Assembly: GCA_029224185.1 (NCBI GenBank) | Contig: CM055189.1 | Coordinates: forward strand, 27,651,457 to 27,715,456 | Reading direction: 5' to 3' | Source of the DNA: Karalla daura | Taxonomy: Eukaryota; Chordata; Actinopteri; Chaetodontiformes; Leiognathidae | DNA: 64,000 nucleotides | Shown here: piece by piece, positions 23,930 to 34,195 of the stretch | How positions within the stretch are numbered: position 1 is the first letter of the stretch | Layout: each line of letters opens with the position of its first letter | Notes under the pieces: generated by a model | Database searches by the model: none | Seen by the model: only the letters and a program-made list of their open reading frames with translations | Told to the model about the DNA's origin: nothing | Position numbers and translations under genes: made by a program

Positions 23930-24385
23930 GTTGGTCGTCACAGAAACTCCCTCTAAAGCACAGACTTTGCGGGCTTGCGTCGTTCGATATTTATAACGTG
24001 TGTTGCTGCGTTCAATCCAGTAATGCAGGAAAACTCGTCTAAATCTCCCGCGGACGGCAGACAACGTAACGTGGTGCTTTCCCTGTGCCTCGTAAACTTC
24101 ACGAACTGTTCTCAAAACTGGGTATATGATGAGTTGTACACATTTTACTGGGTTTAGTAACTCGTATGCATGTATTACTTGTACTGCATCATTGTCAACC
24201 CATTCGACGATTAATGTATTGTTTTATTTTATCATTAATTAATTAAATGTTATATCGTTTTATTAAAAACACAGTCTACACATGCGGCGCCACACCTGTA
24301 AAGATAGAACTACAGCATTCGTCTGTGAAACACGTGTATTACTCAGTTCGTGTGTTTGTTTCCTCCAGTTTGAACCACTCGCGTT

Positions 24386-24426
24386 TAGTTGCTGCAGTTG
24401 TTTTTAACAAACAACTGCAGCAACTA
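24386..24426. repeat. 18-bp stem inverted repeat upstream of mnd1
   Basis: TAGTTGCTGCAGTTGTTT and its exact complement flank a 5-nt loop. The stem extends by 4 bp after one mismatch. It lies about 460 bp upstream of the mnd1 start. Confidence 0.8.
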
Positions 24427-24585
24427 CACGCTAATGGTAGTAGGACTTTAAAATTAAAACCTTCGAGAGAACGGGGGCATGGCTAGTTAGACCACTTCAA
24501 GTCCTGATTGGCTAAAATTCTGACATATGCTGCGTTCAAGTGGTGTCGGAAGATCCGAGTTTCCGAGTGTGGAAGTCGTTCTTCC

Positions 24586-24677
24586 CATAGACATAATAAA
24601 GAGTAGACGCCGCAACGGCCGCTACTGCCTCCTGACGCTGACGAGCCGTGGGTCCGCCATCTTGGAATGGTCGCCTC
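24586..24677. mobile_element. P-like element terminus (CATAGACATAATAAAGAG type)
   Basis: CATAGACATAATAAAGAGTA and the following GAGCCGTGGGTCCGCCATCT match the inverted right end of the THAP element at 46718. Only one end is present. Related subterminal sequence recurs in direct orientation at 26027-26075. Confidence 0.6.
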
Positions 24678-25239
24678 CCATAGATATATATATAGAAGGC
24701 TAGATGCCTCGTCCACGTTGCTTGCTTACATAGTCGAACGTCCGCACATGGTGGCCATCTTGCGTCGGGCAGCTCGCTCACCCATTACATTGTGTGTGTA
24801 TTGAGACATGCACTTTTAAAATACATACCTTGCTCAAATTTCAACCGATTTTCAAACGGTTTGGTTTGTTATAAACACCAAATACGCGTCTATGATGCTG
24901 CACAGTTCTGTAGAATGTTATGCCCTAAAAAATAGATTAATGTTCAGAAATATGTAACTACAGTGTTTCCTATCACAAATAGGCCACAAGAAAGGCTGCA
25001 CGTTGACATTCACACCTGTGATATTTATCACACTGCACACTAGTACTTATGAATTGATGTCTAGTTTCGAATGAAAATGTTTTTACACGTGTCAGGGCTG
25101 TAGTGGACGCCAAAGTTAAATGAACAGCTTACCCACCTCCGAAACATTAATACTTCAACTTCAATATTTCAATAACCTAAGCAATTACTTACATTATATA
25201 CACGAACACATATGCACTATATACATATACACATACATT

Positions 25240-25268
25240 ACACACACACACACACACACACACATACA
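25240..25268. repeat. (CA)n microsatellite
   Basis: Short CA run followed by ATACACATAC variants, inside the transposon-like unit. Confidence 0.85.
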
Positions 25269-25348
25269 CATACACATATATTATACACACACACTGGGCG
25301 GAGGGGTCCTCTGTCCTCATGTCTCAGACTTTGAGGTTTTTCTGGGAC

Positions 25349-25512
25349 CTTGAGGTTGCTAATGTGCTTGAAGAAGAAGGGGTTGTTGATGCTGATGGCC
25401 ATCCTGATCTTGTTGATGTAAGTCTGGTAGACAGCCATGCACTTTGTGGCCAGAAATGAGGCATAGTAGATGGGAATGTCATGGAGCTCTGGGTGGTTCT
25501 GCCAGTACTCAT
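25349..25512 (-). pseudogene. cpsf3: isolated cpsf3 exon fragment (CPSF73, beta-CASP region)
   Basis: Acceptor caatctcag|ATGAG, then 54 codons: EYWQNHPELHDIPIYYASFL, ATKCMAVYQTYINKIRMAIS and INNPFFFKHISNLK. Vertebrate CPSF3, the endonuclease that cleaves pre-mRNA before polyadenylation, is nearly identical here from memory. It has about four extra residues between TYxN and KIR, so this copy lacks 12 nt in frame. No stop or frameshift. The presence of a splice acceptor shows it came from genomic DNA rather than an mRNA retrocopy. The donor position reads AAG|gtccca, a weak site. No other cpsf3 exon is seen nearby. It is an isolated fragment. Confidence 0.8.
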
Positions 25513-25520
25513 CTGAGATT

Positions 25521-25608
<88 letters not shown>
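25521..25608. repeat. (CA)n microsatellite next to the cpsf3 exon
   Basis: CA run interrupted once by CATACA. It begins about 9 bp upstream of the cpsf3-like splice acceptor, where a polypyrimidine tract should be (GT-rich on the transcript). Confidence 0.9.
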
Positions 25609-25610
<2 letters not shown>

Positions 25611-26208
25611 TAAAATAAAATTAAATAAACCAACCCCAAATATGAAAATCATATGCAACTTCAGTTAAACAGAAAATAAAGACCAATTCTGCCTCACCTT
25701 TACATCTAAAATTACTGGCTAGTAGCCTTACCATGATGCACAACTTTGGCTAAGCTGCACAACTAAGTCGTTAGCATTGCGGGTTGTAACCACGCTAATA
25801 ACGTTTTTAAGAAACCAAACTGTTTGCAAATCTGTCAAAATTTCAGTGAGATATGACCAGTAACTTTTATGCAGGTCACTCACCTTACCTCTGTTTACAT
25901 GAGGCTTCACAGCTTCTGCCAGGAGAGCTTGACCGACACAAGATGGCCGACCTAAGCGGATGTTTTTCACTCCACCCCGAGACATCTAGCCTTCTATATA
26001 TATCCATGCTTCTATATATATCTATGCTACTGCCTCCTGGCGCTGAGGAGCCGTGGGGCCACCATCTTGGAAAGGTCAGCGGCTCCAGTGTAATCTGTTT
26101 GACAGGCGCAGTGACATGTTAACGCAATTAATCAATCATAACTCACTGAATACTTTACTGATTTTCACTTTTTTTGCTGCAAACGTCATACATGTTGTTA
26201 TGACACAG

Positions 26209-26962
26209 CAGTGACGTGCGATCAGGAGAGGCAGGAGATGCAGAGCCTCACCTGTCATTATGGAAAAAATAAAATATATAATAAACAAATAAATTAAATG
26301 GTTATATTTATCAAATGGTTTGAACTATAAACAAATTTCCCATTTAACTAAAATTTGACTGTTTTTTAATTAAAAAATCGCTGAATTTTCACATTAACGT
26401 TAAAACGCTGGGAAGAGACGCAGGGTGAGGCAGCAGCAAACTGAGCCTCACATCGAATTGCGCAATCCCTCCCAAACTGTGCTCTGCCATGCAATGGCAG
26501 CGTGTCACTGCCTCTTTCTGTATGTTGCTAATCAAATGTTTCAAACCCTTTAAATATATGCCCTCCTGACTTTCCATAGTTTGGCTGATGTTTGAAATAT
26601 TTGTGTGTAGCCGAAAACGGCAGTGAAGAGGCACTGGGTGAGGCACGCAGTTCTCTTACCTCATGGTAGGGGGCGCCAGGGATCCCACTGATTCCACTTG
26701 CGACTACTCAACTCAGCTGCAGAAACATAGTGACGGGTGATTTCAAATGCAGCCATCCGTTATTTACTCCTATCGTCGATTATAAGGTAAGACGGTGATA
26801 CGGTTTGTATGTATGAATAATGCTGATATGAGATTTTAAACAATCCACTAAATGCTGTCAATCAAATGGCAAACAAGCTACTCTATGGGGTTCATTTGTT
26901 GGAAAATCTCATAGTGATGACATCAGTGCCTCACCAGCTACGAACTTCACCGCACCTCACTG
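26209..26962. mobile_element. hAT-like non-autonomous transposon, full length
   Basis: Ends CAGTGACGTGCGATCA and, inverted, CAGTGAGGTGCGGTGA. Flanked by 8-bp duplications TGACACAG (26201-26208) and TGACGCAG (26963-26970), one mismatch. 754 bp, no transposase. Confidence 0.8.
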
Positions 26963-27165
26963 TGACGCAGGACACATGGTATGGCTTATATTCATATTCA
27001 AAGAGGGTTTAACAGTAATAGAATATCCTGATAATATTTTGATGGGATGCACGATTGGTATTTTGCAAAACACACAAAGCAGAAGCAGATAGTGGCACTG
27101 AAAGCACTATTCGCCTTGTTTAATGAGTTGAAAAATGAATAACAATAAATGAATAGATCTATGAA

Positions 27166-27166
27166 C

Positions 27167-27246
<80 letters not shown>
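27166..27246. repeat. (GATA)n microsatellite, about 80 bp
   Basis: Uninterrupted tetranucleotide run. The Leu-Ser-Ile-Tyr frame on the minus strand is an artefact. Confidence 0.97.
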
Positions 27247-27248
<2 letters not shown>

Positions 27249-27920
27249 ACATAAATATAGAGAGAGAGGGAGAGACAGAGAGATTGATATACAAATATAG
27301 ATGATATATAAATATTGATATATACAAAGGGTTACAAAACAATAAAAAGGGTGACAACCAAAAGTGACTAGAACAAAGCCTGGATAACAATTTGGGAGGG
27401 GAAGGAAGTGTTGTGTTTCAGACTAACAAAGCGGAGAGAGAATAAAAATGTTAGTTTAACACAAGATATTGACACCACCAAACATCTTTACATATGTACA
27501 GAGTTCTTCTTGACAGTTTTGCATAGGCTGAAACCACTGAAAGAGGAATGTTTTGCAGAGCTTCTTTCCTATATTTCCTCTCTGCAGGTCAAGAGAGGTG
27601 AGTTTGGCAATGTGGTGCAGCCACAACATACAAGTTGGAATGATAGTTGTTGTGTCTCCTCAATTTGTCCCCCAAGCAGGAAAATTATCCTCTGTTCCAA
27701 TTTCCTTGCGGATGATGTGCGTAACTGTTGACAGCTTTGCAGGTGACTTTGTTGGAGCTTGGCAAATTTCAATGTTTTTTATTCAGTGAGCTTTAATTTT
27801 ATTATCTTATTTATTTTTTTCACCCCAGAAATAATTTCTGGATCATTGTTACAAACTTGGACTAATATTTCTTGGGAAACAATGGGTTAATGTAGTGGAA
27901 CACAAATGGACCCATCACAA
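27247..27920. other. unassigned stretch
   Basis: A 107-codon open frame on plus (27408-27731) has no recognisable domain. Nothing else identified. Confidence 0.4.
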
Positions 27921-27922
27921 TT

Positions 27923-28230
27923 TTAATTCCAGCAGTATCTGGGTAAATCAGTGACTTCCCCTGCAGGCATAGAAACACCTGCAGGACAATATGCCTGTAA
28001 AGCCTCCTCCATTTCCATGGCTCCCAGCTCGAGATACGTGGCTTTCAATGCCAGGTCAAGACCAGCCAGGAAACGCAACAACACCGTAATCGCGTACACT
28101 TCCAGGCTCTCGCCAGGAGTACGCACCGGGGCTGATATTCTCACTCTGAAGTGTTCCATCAACTGTCTCTGTTCAAATGCTGTTTCTCTTTAACTGCAGC
28201 ATAAGCTGATTTGGTCGCATCCTGTAGGCT
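27923..28230 (-). pseudogene. Ty3-type gag fragment
   Basis: MEHFRVRISAPVRTPGESLE and LLRFLAGLDLALKATYLELG resemble the fish Ty3 gag core (FRRFVAGLDPALQAKCHE-like). About 25 residues are missing between the two blocks. It abuts the BEL/Pao element. Confidence 0.55.
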
Positions 28231-28284
28231 GTCCCACAGGAGAAAAGCAGACTTGTACTGTTACACTCAATGTGACCCCGTGCC

Positions 28285-30801
28285 CTAATTGAGATTCACT
28301 GGAAGCTTGTCTGTGTCGAGATTCAGGTCTTTGATTTCTTTTGCTCTATCTTCAGGTGGGAAGGCTCTCACCACTTCCACTTTGTTGGAGGCTATCTTGT
28401 GGAGACGCAGATTGGAGAGAGCTAGCATTCAGCATCAGCTCCATATTCAGCTTCTGCTGACTTTGCTGCCATCCTCAGCCCATTGATTGCAACTGCAGGG
28501 GAGGGGCTGTTACCAAAGACGTGCACCCTCATGCGATAGTCCACCACATCTTTGGAGAGATCATTCTCTTCATACCACAGGAAGTGGAGGTAATCCCTGT
28601 GTGCCTCCTGCACATCAAAGCAGCAAAACATCTGCTCAATATCAGCTGTGATGGCAACGGGTTCCTTCCTGAACTGCAGTAGCACGCCTATGAGTGTGTT
28701 GTTAAGATCTGGGCCAGAAAGCAGGACATCGTTGAGGGACACTGCATCAAACTGAGCACTGGAGTCGAACACCACACAGATTTTTCCAGGCTTCTGTGGG
28801 TGGTACAGACCAAAAATGGGAAGATACCAGGTCTCTTTGTCTTCGGTGCGAGGTGGTGCAAGCTCAGCGTGTCAAGCATCTTCTGCATGAACTCGATAAA
28901 GTGGGCTTTCATGTCTGGCTTCTTATCAAGTGTGCGCCGGAGAGACTCAAGGCGCTTTAAGACGTAACACGGGAGAAGGCGTCTTGGACTGCTAAATGGG
29001 AGGGGCGCTACCCAGCTGTTAGTGTCATCTTTGTACATCTGTTCCATCTTTTTCAGGAAGATGAGGTCTTCAGCAGAGTGTGTTAAGCGGTTGTCTTCAC
29101 TTGTTTGGAAAAAGACAGTCTCTCCTAGGGTGTCAGCAGTAGGCTTTACTTGTGGGTAGGAAGGCAGCAGTAGCTTTGGACTGGCTTGGTGTACAGTTCT
29201 CTTTTACACTAAAACGACTGTTGCATGGAGTTAGATAACTTGGGCGACCATTGTCCAACACATGCGTCTTGAGTGTGTTTACTTCATTTGGCTTGTGGGC
29301 GCTTCCCAGACACACATCACCAATGATAACCCAGCTTGTGCTTGCCGCACAACTGTTTCTTAACTTTGTGGACGCTCAGTAGATTCCTTCCAATCAGCAA
29401 CAAGATGTCAGCATGTTGGTCAAGGGGTGGTATCTCACGAGCAATGGCTTTCAGATGAGGATGATGTAATGCAGCTTCTGCAGTGGGTATCTCTTCCCTA
29501 TTGTTGGGGATAGCATTGCATTCGATGAGGATGGGGAGAGGAAAACTTGCTTTTCCATCAAGTGACTGTACAACATAGTCACAAGCTCTTCTGCCTCTCA
29601 CTCGTGTCACACCAGCGCAGGTTCTCAGGGTGTACGGTGCAGTCGTGCCTTGTACTGCAAACATGACTCTGTCAAAACTCTGTCTTTGCAAGTGACTGAT
29701 TGCTTTGATCATCTATTGTTGCATACATCTTTTTTACATTGTGTGGTTCACCTTTGGGGTGGACTTGCACCAGACAAATCTTGGACAGGAGTCAGCCTCT
29801 ACTACTACTACTCACCTAGTGGCTTGGTGAGTAGTAGAGGCAAGACAGCGATAGCAGATGTTAATTTCTCTTATCAACTTTTTCCTGTCTTGTAGAAGCA
29901 TTGTTCTGAAACCCCTGCATCTTCTCAATGGGTGTGGTTTGTGATGTATGGGGCATTCTTTGTTAATGTCCATGTTTGTTTCTGTTGTTCCATCTGTCTC
30001 TGATCCGTCTGTCTTGTGTACTGTGACTGCGTGTCTTGGGCTGCAGTCCGCTGTTTGTTTGCTTTTTTTGTAACTGACTGGAGGATTGGCAGGTGGATTG
30101 TAAGCTCTGGTGAAGCTTGGGTCATTCCTGGCATTAGCTTGGCCTTTTCCAAAGTCCACAAAGAAAAGGCGGTTTCTCCACAATTGGATTTTACAATTTT
30201 ACTCTAGATGTGTCTAGATAACTCAAACCTGTGAGATATCTATCTAGTTTAGCAGATTCCACTTCACATAGCAAATCTGACAGGTCTCGAAGCTTGCTAG
30301 GTTCTTTGCTGGAAAGCTTTGGGAAGTTCTGCAACCTTGTGAACAGTTTTCTATTGTTTCTAGTGAGCCATAACATTCTTCCAGTCTTGTCCAGATCATG
30401 CTCAAACCTCTTTCTGGATACTTGATGTTTACAGCTCTCAGACTCTTTGCAGATTCTGAAGACTCAGGGCCAAGCCACTGCACTCGAAAATTTAGCTCTT
30501 CGTTTGCCATGAGGCTCAGTCCTCTGATAGTGCTCTGGAAAGTTGCCTTCCAACTGAGGTAACTCACTGGCTTGTCATCAAATTGTGTAAGCCCTCCACT
30601 TACAAGTTAACTTTTAGCTAGGAATCTGGCAAGATCACGAGTTGCATTCTCAACACTTGAAAACTGCTCTGGTTGTCGCACATTATAAGAGGATTCTGGC
30701 ATAATGTCTCTTAATGGCTGTCTGTTGCCGCTGTCTGGTGGCTGAACAAGATATCTGTTTGACAAGGAGAGGTGTGGGGACTTGAGTTTGGATTCACTCA
30801 T
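28285..30801 (-). mobile_element. BEL/Pao LTR retrotransposon, degraded coding region
   Basis: Order on the minus strand: gag (30801-30191: ATRDLARFLA, SYLSWKATFQ, KYPERGLSMIWTRLEECYGS); zinc-knuckle-like part (30183-29812: CPIHHKPHPLRRCRGF ... INICYRC); DUF1758-type aspartic protease (29712-29317: LLIGRNLLSVHKVKKQ). Reverse transcriptase follows (29047-28422: VFDSSAQFDAVSLNDVLLSG, DIEQMFCCFDVQEAHRDYL, RVHVFGNSPSPAVAI), continuing to LRLHKIASNKVEV near 28390. These blocks are characteristic of BEL/Pao. Stops and frameshifts separate them, and the catalytic YVDD block, RNase H and integrase are missing. No LTRs found. Confidence 0.82.
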
Positions 30802-30907
30802 GTGGAGTGTAGTTTTGTTGAAAGGTCTCTCTGTTAGAAGTGGACTCTGGGGAACTGTGCAAATGTACTCACTTTTTGTTCCGTAGTAATAGGTTGGTTT
30901 AAGAAAC

Positions 30908-31068
30908 TCAACTCATTACTTTTCCGTAATGTCTGTCACGTGCAGCAACCATCCGCTCCTTATGCTCAGCGAGCATCATGGAGAGCCTTTCGCGCTCTTC
31001 CCTGGACTGCCTCCTGCCCTCCTCCTCCATCTCCTTCAAGACCTCCATGTCATCCCTCTTTCTCTTTT
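30908..31068 (-). CDS. possible terminal exon of an unknown charged coiled-coil protein
   Basis: Acceptor atatctcaacag|AAAAG, then KRKRDDMEVLKEMEEEGRRQ, SREERERLSMMLAEHKERMV and AARDRHYGKVMS with a stop at 30910-30908. It is a strongly helical, Arg/Glu-rich segment like the tails of Myb/SANT-like or Harbinger-associated proteins, but I do not recognise the gene. It may belong to the surrounding mobile DNA. Confidence 0.3.
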
Positions 31069-31427
31069 CTGTTGAGATATTACAGAAAGAGAATACATTT
31101 GTCAGATAAATGCAAAGTGAGAAGATGGCAGTGACAGTGCTGTTTAAACGAATCACAATAGTCAGAACTCTAAAAGCCAATTGGCAAGCTTCGGTCATTC
31201 TTAGTAATAAAACTGTGATATTTGTGTGATATTTGTGTGAAAAAGATTCTCCCTGGTAAATAAAGAAACACAAGGATGACAAGGGGTGCTACAGAACAGT
31301 GGAGCAGCATCCTGCTGGAATGACACTCGTTGAGTCACCAAGAGTTGGTCTGAAAAACACAAAAGTGAACATTTAGTGTTTTGGCCTACATTTTCATGTG
31401 AACAGCATGTCATGTCAGCAGTCATAC

Positions 31428-31587
31428 TGTCCCAAGCATACAGTATGAGTAAGAGGAGGAAGATGAGGGAGTTTTCACACACCCGGTATCCTCGCACCGG
31501 GTCAAATTGTCCCAAGCATACAGTATGAGTAAGAGGAGGAAGATGAGGGAGTTATCACACACCCAGTATCCTCGCACCGCGTGAAAC
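31428..31587. repeat. 80-bp tandem duplication
   Basis: Two units start TGTCCCAAGCATACAGTATG at 31428 and 31508, with few mismatches over 80 bp. A degenerate third TGTCCC begins at 31588. Confidence 0.9.
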
Positions 31588-31689
31588 TGTCCCTGTCGAC
31601 ACAGTCTACTCTGATCTTTCCTGTGGAGAGAATCGGCTTCATGTGACCAGTCACGCTTATTGTTCAGGGAAAGAGATGCTCCCTGTATA

Positions 31690-31900
31690 CATTCATGTCA
31701 TGTTGTGTGCTCCTGAAATCCAGCTCCAGCTCCTTGGTTCTCCCTGTTTTGAACAAGAGGTGGTTCTGCTGACACCAGTCCACAAAGTCTGGTATGAGTT
31801 TTTTTTAATTCCTTGTCATCATGAGCCTTTTTCAGCCCAACAATTGCAGAGTCCTCAGAGAACATCTGCAGGTAATAGGTGTCAGATATGTGCATGAAGG
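31690..31900 (-). pseudogene. LINE reverse-transcriptase scrap
   Basis: FSEDSAIVGLKKAHDDKELK resembles the FxDDTAIVG catalytic block of fish LINE reverse transcriptases. The catalytic DD pair is changed to ED. A related copy lies near 60700-60800. Confidence 0.5.
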
Positions 31901-32469
31901 ATGCAGGTTGCAGTATGAATGGAAAAAGGAGCCAGGACCATTCTCCAAGGTGCTGTCATAACCTGTGGAAACTGTGTTGAATCTGTTTCGTGACATATCC
32001 GGTTCCTTCTCGTCTAGCCAATCAGAGACGCCATAGTTAAACTTAAACCAGGTGCTTGCAGTCATTGCCAGATTGTCTTTGATTGCTCACATGACTCTCC
32101 AGCACTCTTTATTCCTGATTCCTGCCTGGTTCCAACCTTTTTGCCTGACCTCTCCTTGTGTCTCCTGACCTCTCCTTGTGTCTCCTGCCTTCTTGCCAAC
32201 CCTGTTTTGATCCACGTCTCCAGCCCTCGTGCTTCTCGACGCTGCCAGTAACAGCTCCTGTGCTCGATCTCCAACTCTCCTCGCCTCTCACACCCCTGAG
32301 AGCAACAGAGTGCACCCCAACACTGAGCCCGACTGTATCCAGTCAGAATATCTCAACCTCCTGCACAAGTTTAGGTTCCTGACCCAGCAGAGAGGAGCTG
32401 CTCCATGGTCCTGGAGACAGCTTCTGTATGAGATCAGACCACCAAGGTGCTGGATCCACACTGCACCAG

Positions 32470-32600
32470 ACCCAGACACTCCCTGTCCGGGCCCCCTGCC
32501 CAGGCTCCCTGCCCAGACCCCTACTCCTTGCCCAGGCCCCCTGCCCAGGCCCCCTGTCCGGGCCCTCTGCCCAGGCCTGGCTCCAGGGGGGGCCTGGTAT
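32470..32600. repeat. GC-rich CCCTGCCCAGGCC minisatellite
   Basis: Degenerate 12-18-bp units of CCCTGCCCAGGC and CCCTGTCCGGGC. Open frames through it on both strands are compositional. Confidence 0.8.
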
Positions 32601-32904
32601 CCGTCTGGGCCCGGTACACTCATGTATGAAGGTTCTTGCCCTGAGTGGTCTTTCTAGCAGCACTTGGTCTGAGCCTTCATCTTGAACCTGTCCATGGGAG
32701 ACCCTAGCAGACAGCACAGCTCCTAGGACCAGGAGGTGCTCTAACCCTCCACCACAACAAGGTAGGCCATAGGGGGCTGTTGTTGTTAATACATTCAGAT
32801 TTAACATTTTATTTATTCATTTATTTACTTATTTATTTATTGTTTATAATTATGTGGCCTTTTCCTTTGCTGTCTCCACCAAGACGATGACTTCTTCAAG
32901 TTGC

Positions 32905-33180
32905 ATTTGTTCATATTCATCTCCAAGCAAAACATGATGTCTGTAGAAATTGATGAACCAGTGATGTGAGGAATGACCAGAACCTTCAATATTCAGTTGT
33001 TGATGTGTTTACTTGGTAACAGGTCAGCAGATTAAACATGACAGGATGGTATTGGACATATACACATGAACATGATCGTTATCTATGTTGATTGTGCTTG
33101 TTTATACTTGTTTATTTTTTCTACCTTTTATAGAACAAAGTTCTCCCCATTTGAAGATTCTGAAACAATCAGTATTGGTG
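32905..33180. repeat. dispersed repeat shared with 62187-62470
   Basis: Common landmarks in both copies: TCCAAGCAAAACAT or TTCAAGCAAAACAT, GATGTGTTTACTTG, CCCATTTGAAGATT. Family not recognised. Confidence 0.55.
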
Positions 33181-33599
33181 ATCAGTATAAATTCATGTTG
33201 AACATAGCCAAGAAAAGTTTAAAACCAGCAGTTCTGATAATCTGATAATCAATATTTTGTATTAACAATGGAGCAAAGGACAGAAAGTCAGAGAGCAGAC
33301 ATGCTGATGAAGCTTTCTCTCCTCTCCAGCTCCCAGTCAGAGCTGGACTTGGCTGATCCACGCTCAGAACATCCTCCTCTGGACCCTCATAAACAAAGTG
33401 ATGCAAATTTCCACCGGATGAGAAAAGAATAAACAGAAGGAGTCATTGTAAGAGAAAAATCTGCTCATCCCTGTAATGATGAACTGCAGTTTTGAGGTGT
33501 ACTTTTCCCATCCTGTATTCGTTCATTTCCTAATGGAAATAAATGATGTGAAGACATGGACCCCAAAGTTGCGTACTTAAGAAGGAATGTTTAAGTAAG

Positions 33600-33700
33600 T
33601 GTGGCAAGGCTCAGCACAGGGGCGCACGCCCACTTGTGGATGGTAATGTCTATGCTGTTTCCTCTAACCCTAACCCTAACCGGCCAATGCTGCTCACCTG

Positions 33701-33740
<40 letters not shown>

Positions 33741-34195
33741 TCTCCTCCCTCTCTCCCTCCCTCCCTTCTGGAGATAGTCCCTCTTGCTCCCTCCCTGGGC
33801 CCACTCTGCCGACGTGGCCCGGCTGAGGAAGTGAATGTATCCTGTGTTGCATTTATTTCTTAGAAAATTTTAAAAAAATAAAGAACTACATTGGTACGCT
33901 CAATGATAGTATGGCACCTGGTGGCAGCAGCCAGCTTTCCACATCAGCGCACACACAGTTTCTCTTCCTCCTTTCCTATAAAAGCCTGACTAAAACATCA
34001 GTTGGTGTCCACCCTTTAAGAGGGCTGCACCCTATTTGGCCGTATAATGAGACATGGGAGACAAGACTGATTCTGTATAAAGATCATTGCTGGCTGTTTG
34101 TCTTAATTTGATACATTATTTTGTAATAAATTGTTGTAATCTCAGAACATTTATTGTTGTCTTGCTTCCACAACCTAGAGACTTTTGCCTCTACA
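33600..34195 (+). mobile_element. LTR of a Ty3-like retrotransposon
   Basis: Begins TGTGGCAAGG and ends GCCTCTACA. It contains AATAAA-type signals (AATAAATTGTTG). It is followed by AATTGGCAGTGAGGTTGGG, which looks like a primer-binding site. The left part and GGGCCCA...GTGGCCCGGCTGA recur at 54802-54890 and 55545-55627. A CT run (33703-33736) and a telomere-like TAACCCTAACCC run interrupt it. Confidence 0.6.

Larger units (their letters stand above)
24679..26026. mobile_element. transposon-like unit with ~100-bp inverted termini carrying a cpsf3 exon
   Basis: The left end CATAGATATATATATAGAAG then GCTAGATG, and internal GTGGCCATCTTGCGTCGG, recur inverted at the right (CATCTAGCCTTCTATATATA; CCGACACAAGATGGCCGAC at 25931-25950). 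The right terminus is duplicated (ends at 26008 and 26026). No clean target duplication was found. It contains CA microsatellites and the cpsf3-like exon, but no transposase. Confidence 0.6.

Noticed and set aside
25349..25512. A processed (retro) copy of cpsf3
   Set aside because: It has a splice acceptor and intron-like flank, only one exon, and no poly-A, so an mRNA origin does not fit.
33182..33406. 74-codon frame as an NLR C-terminal exon
   Set aside because: No B30.2 or LRR similarity and no convincing phase-2 acceptor; left unassigned.
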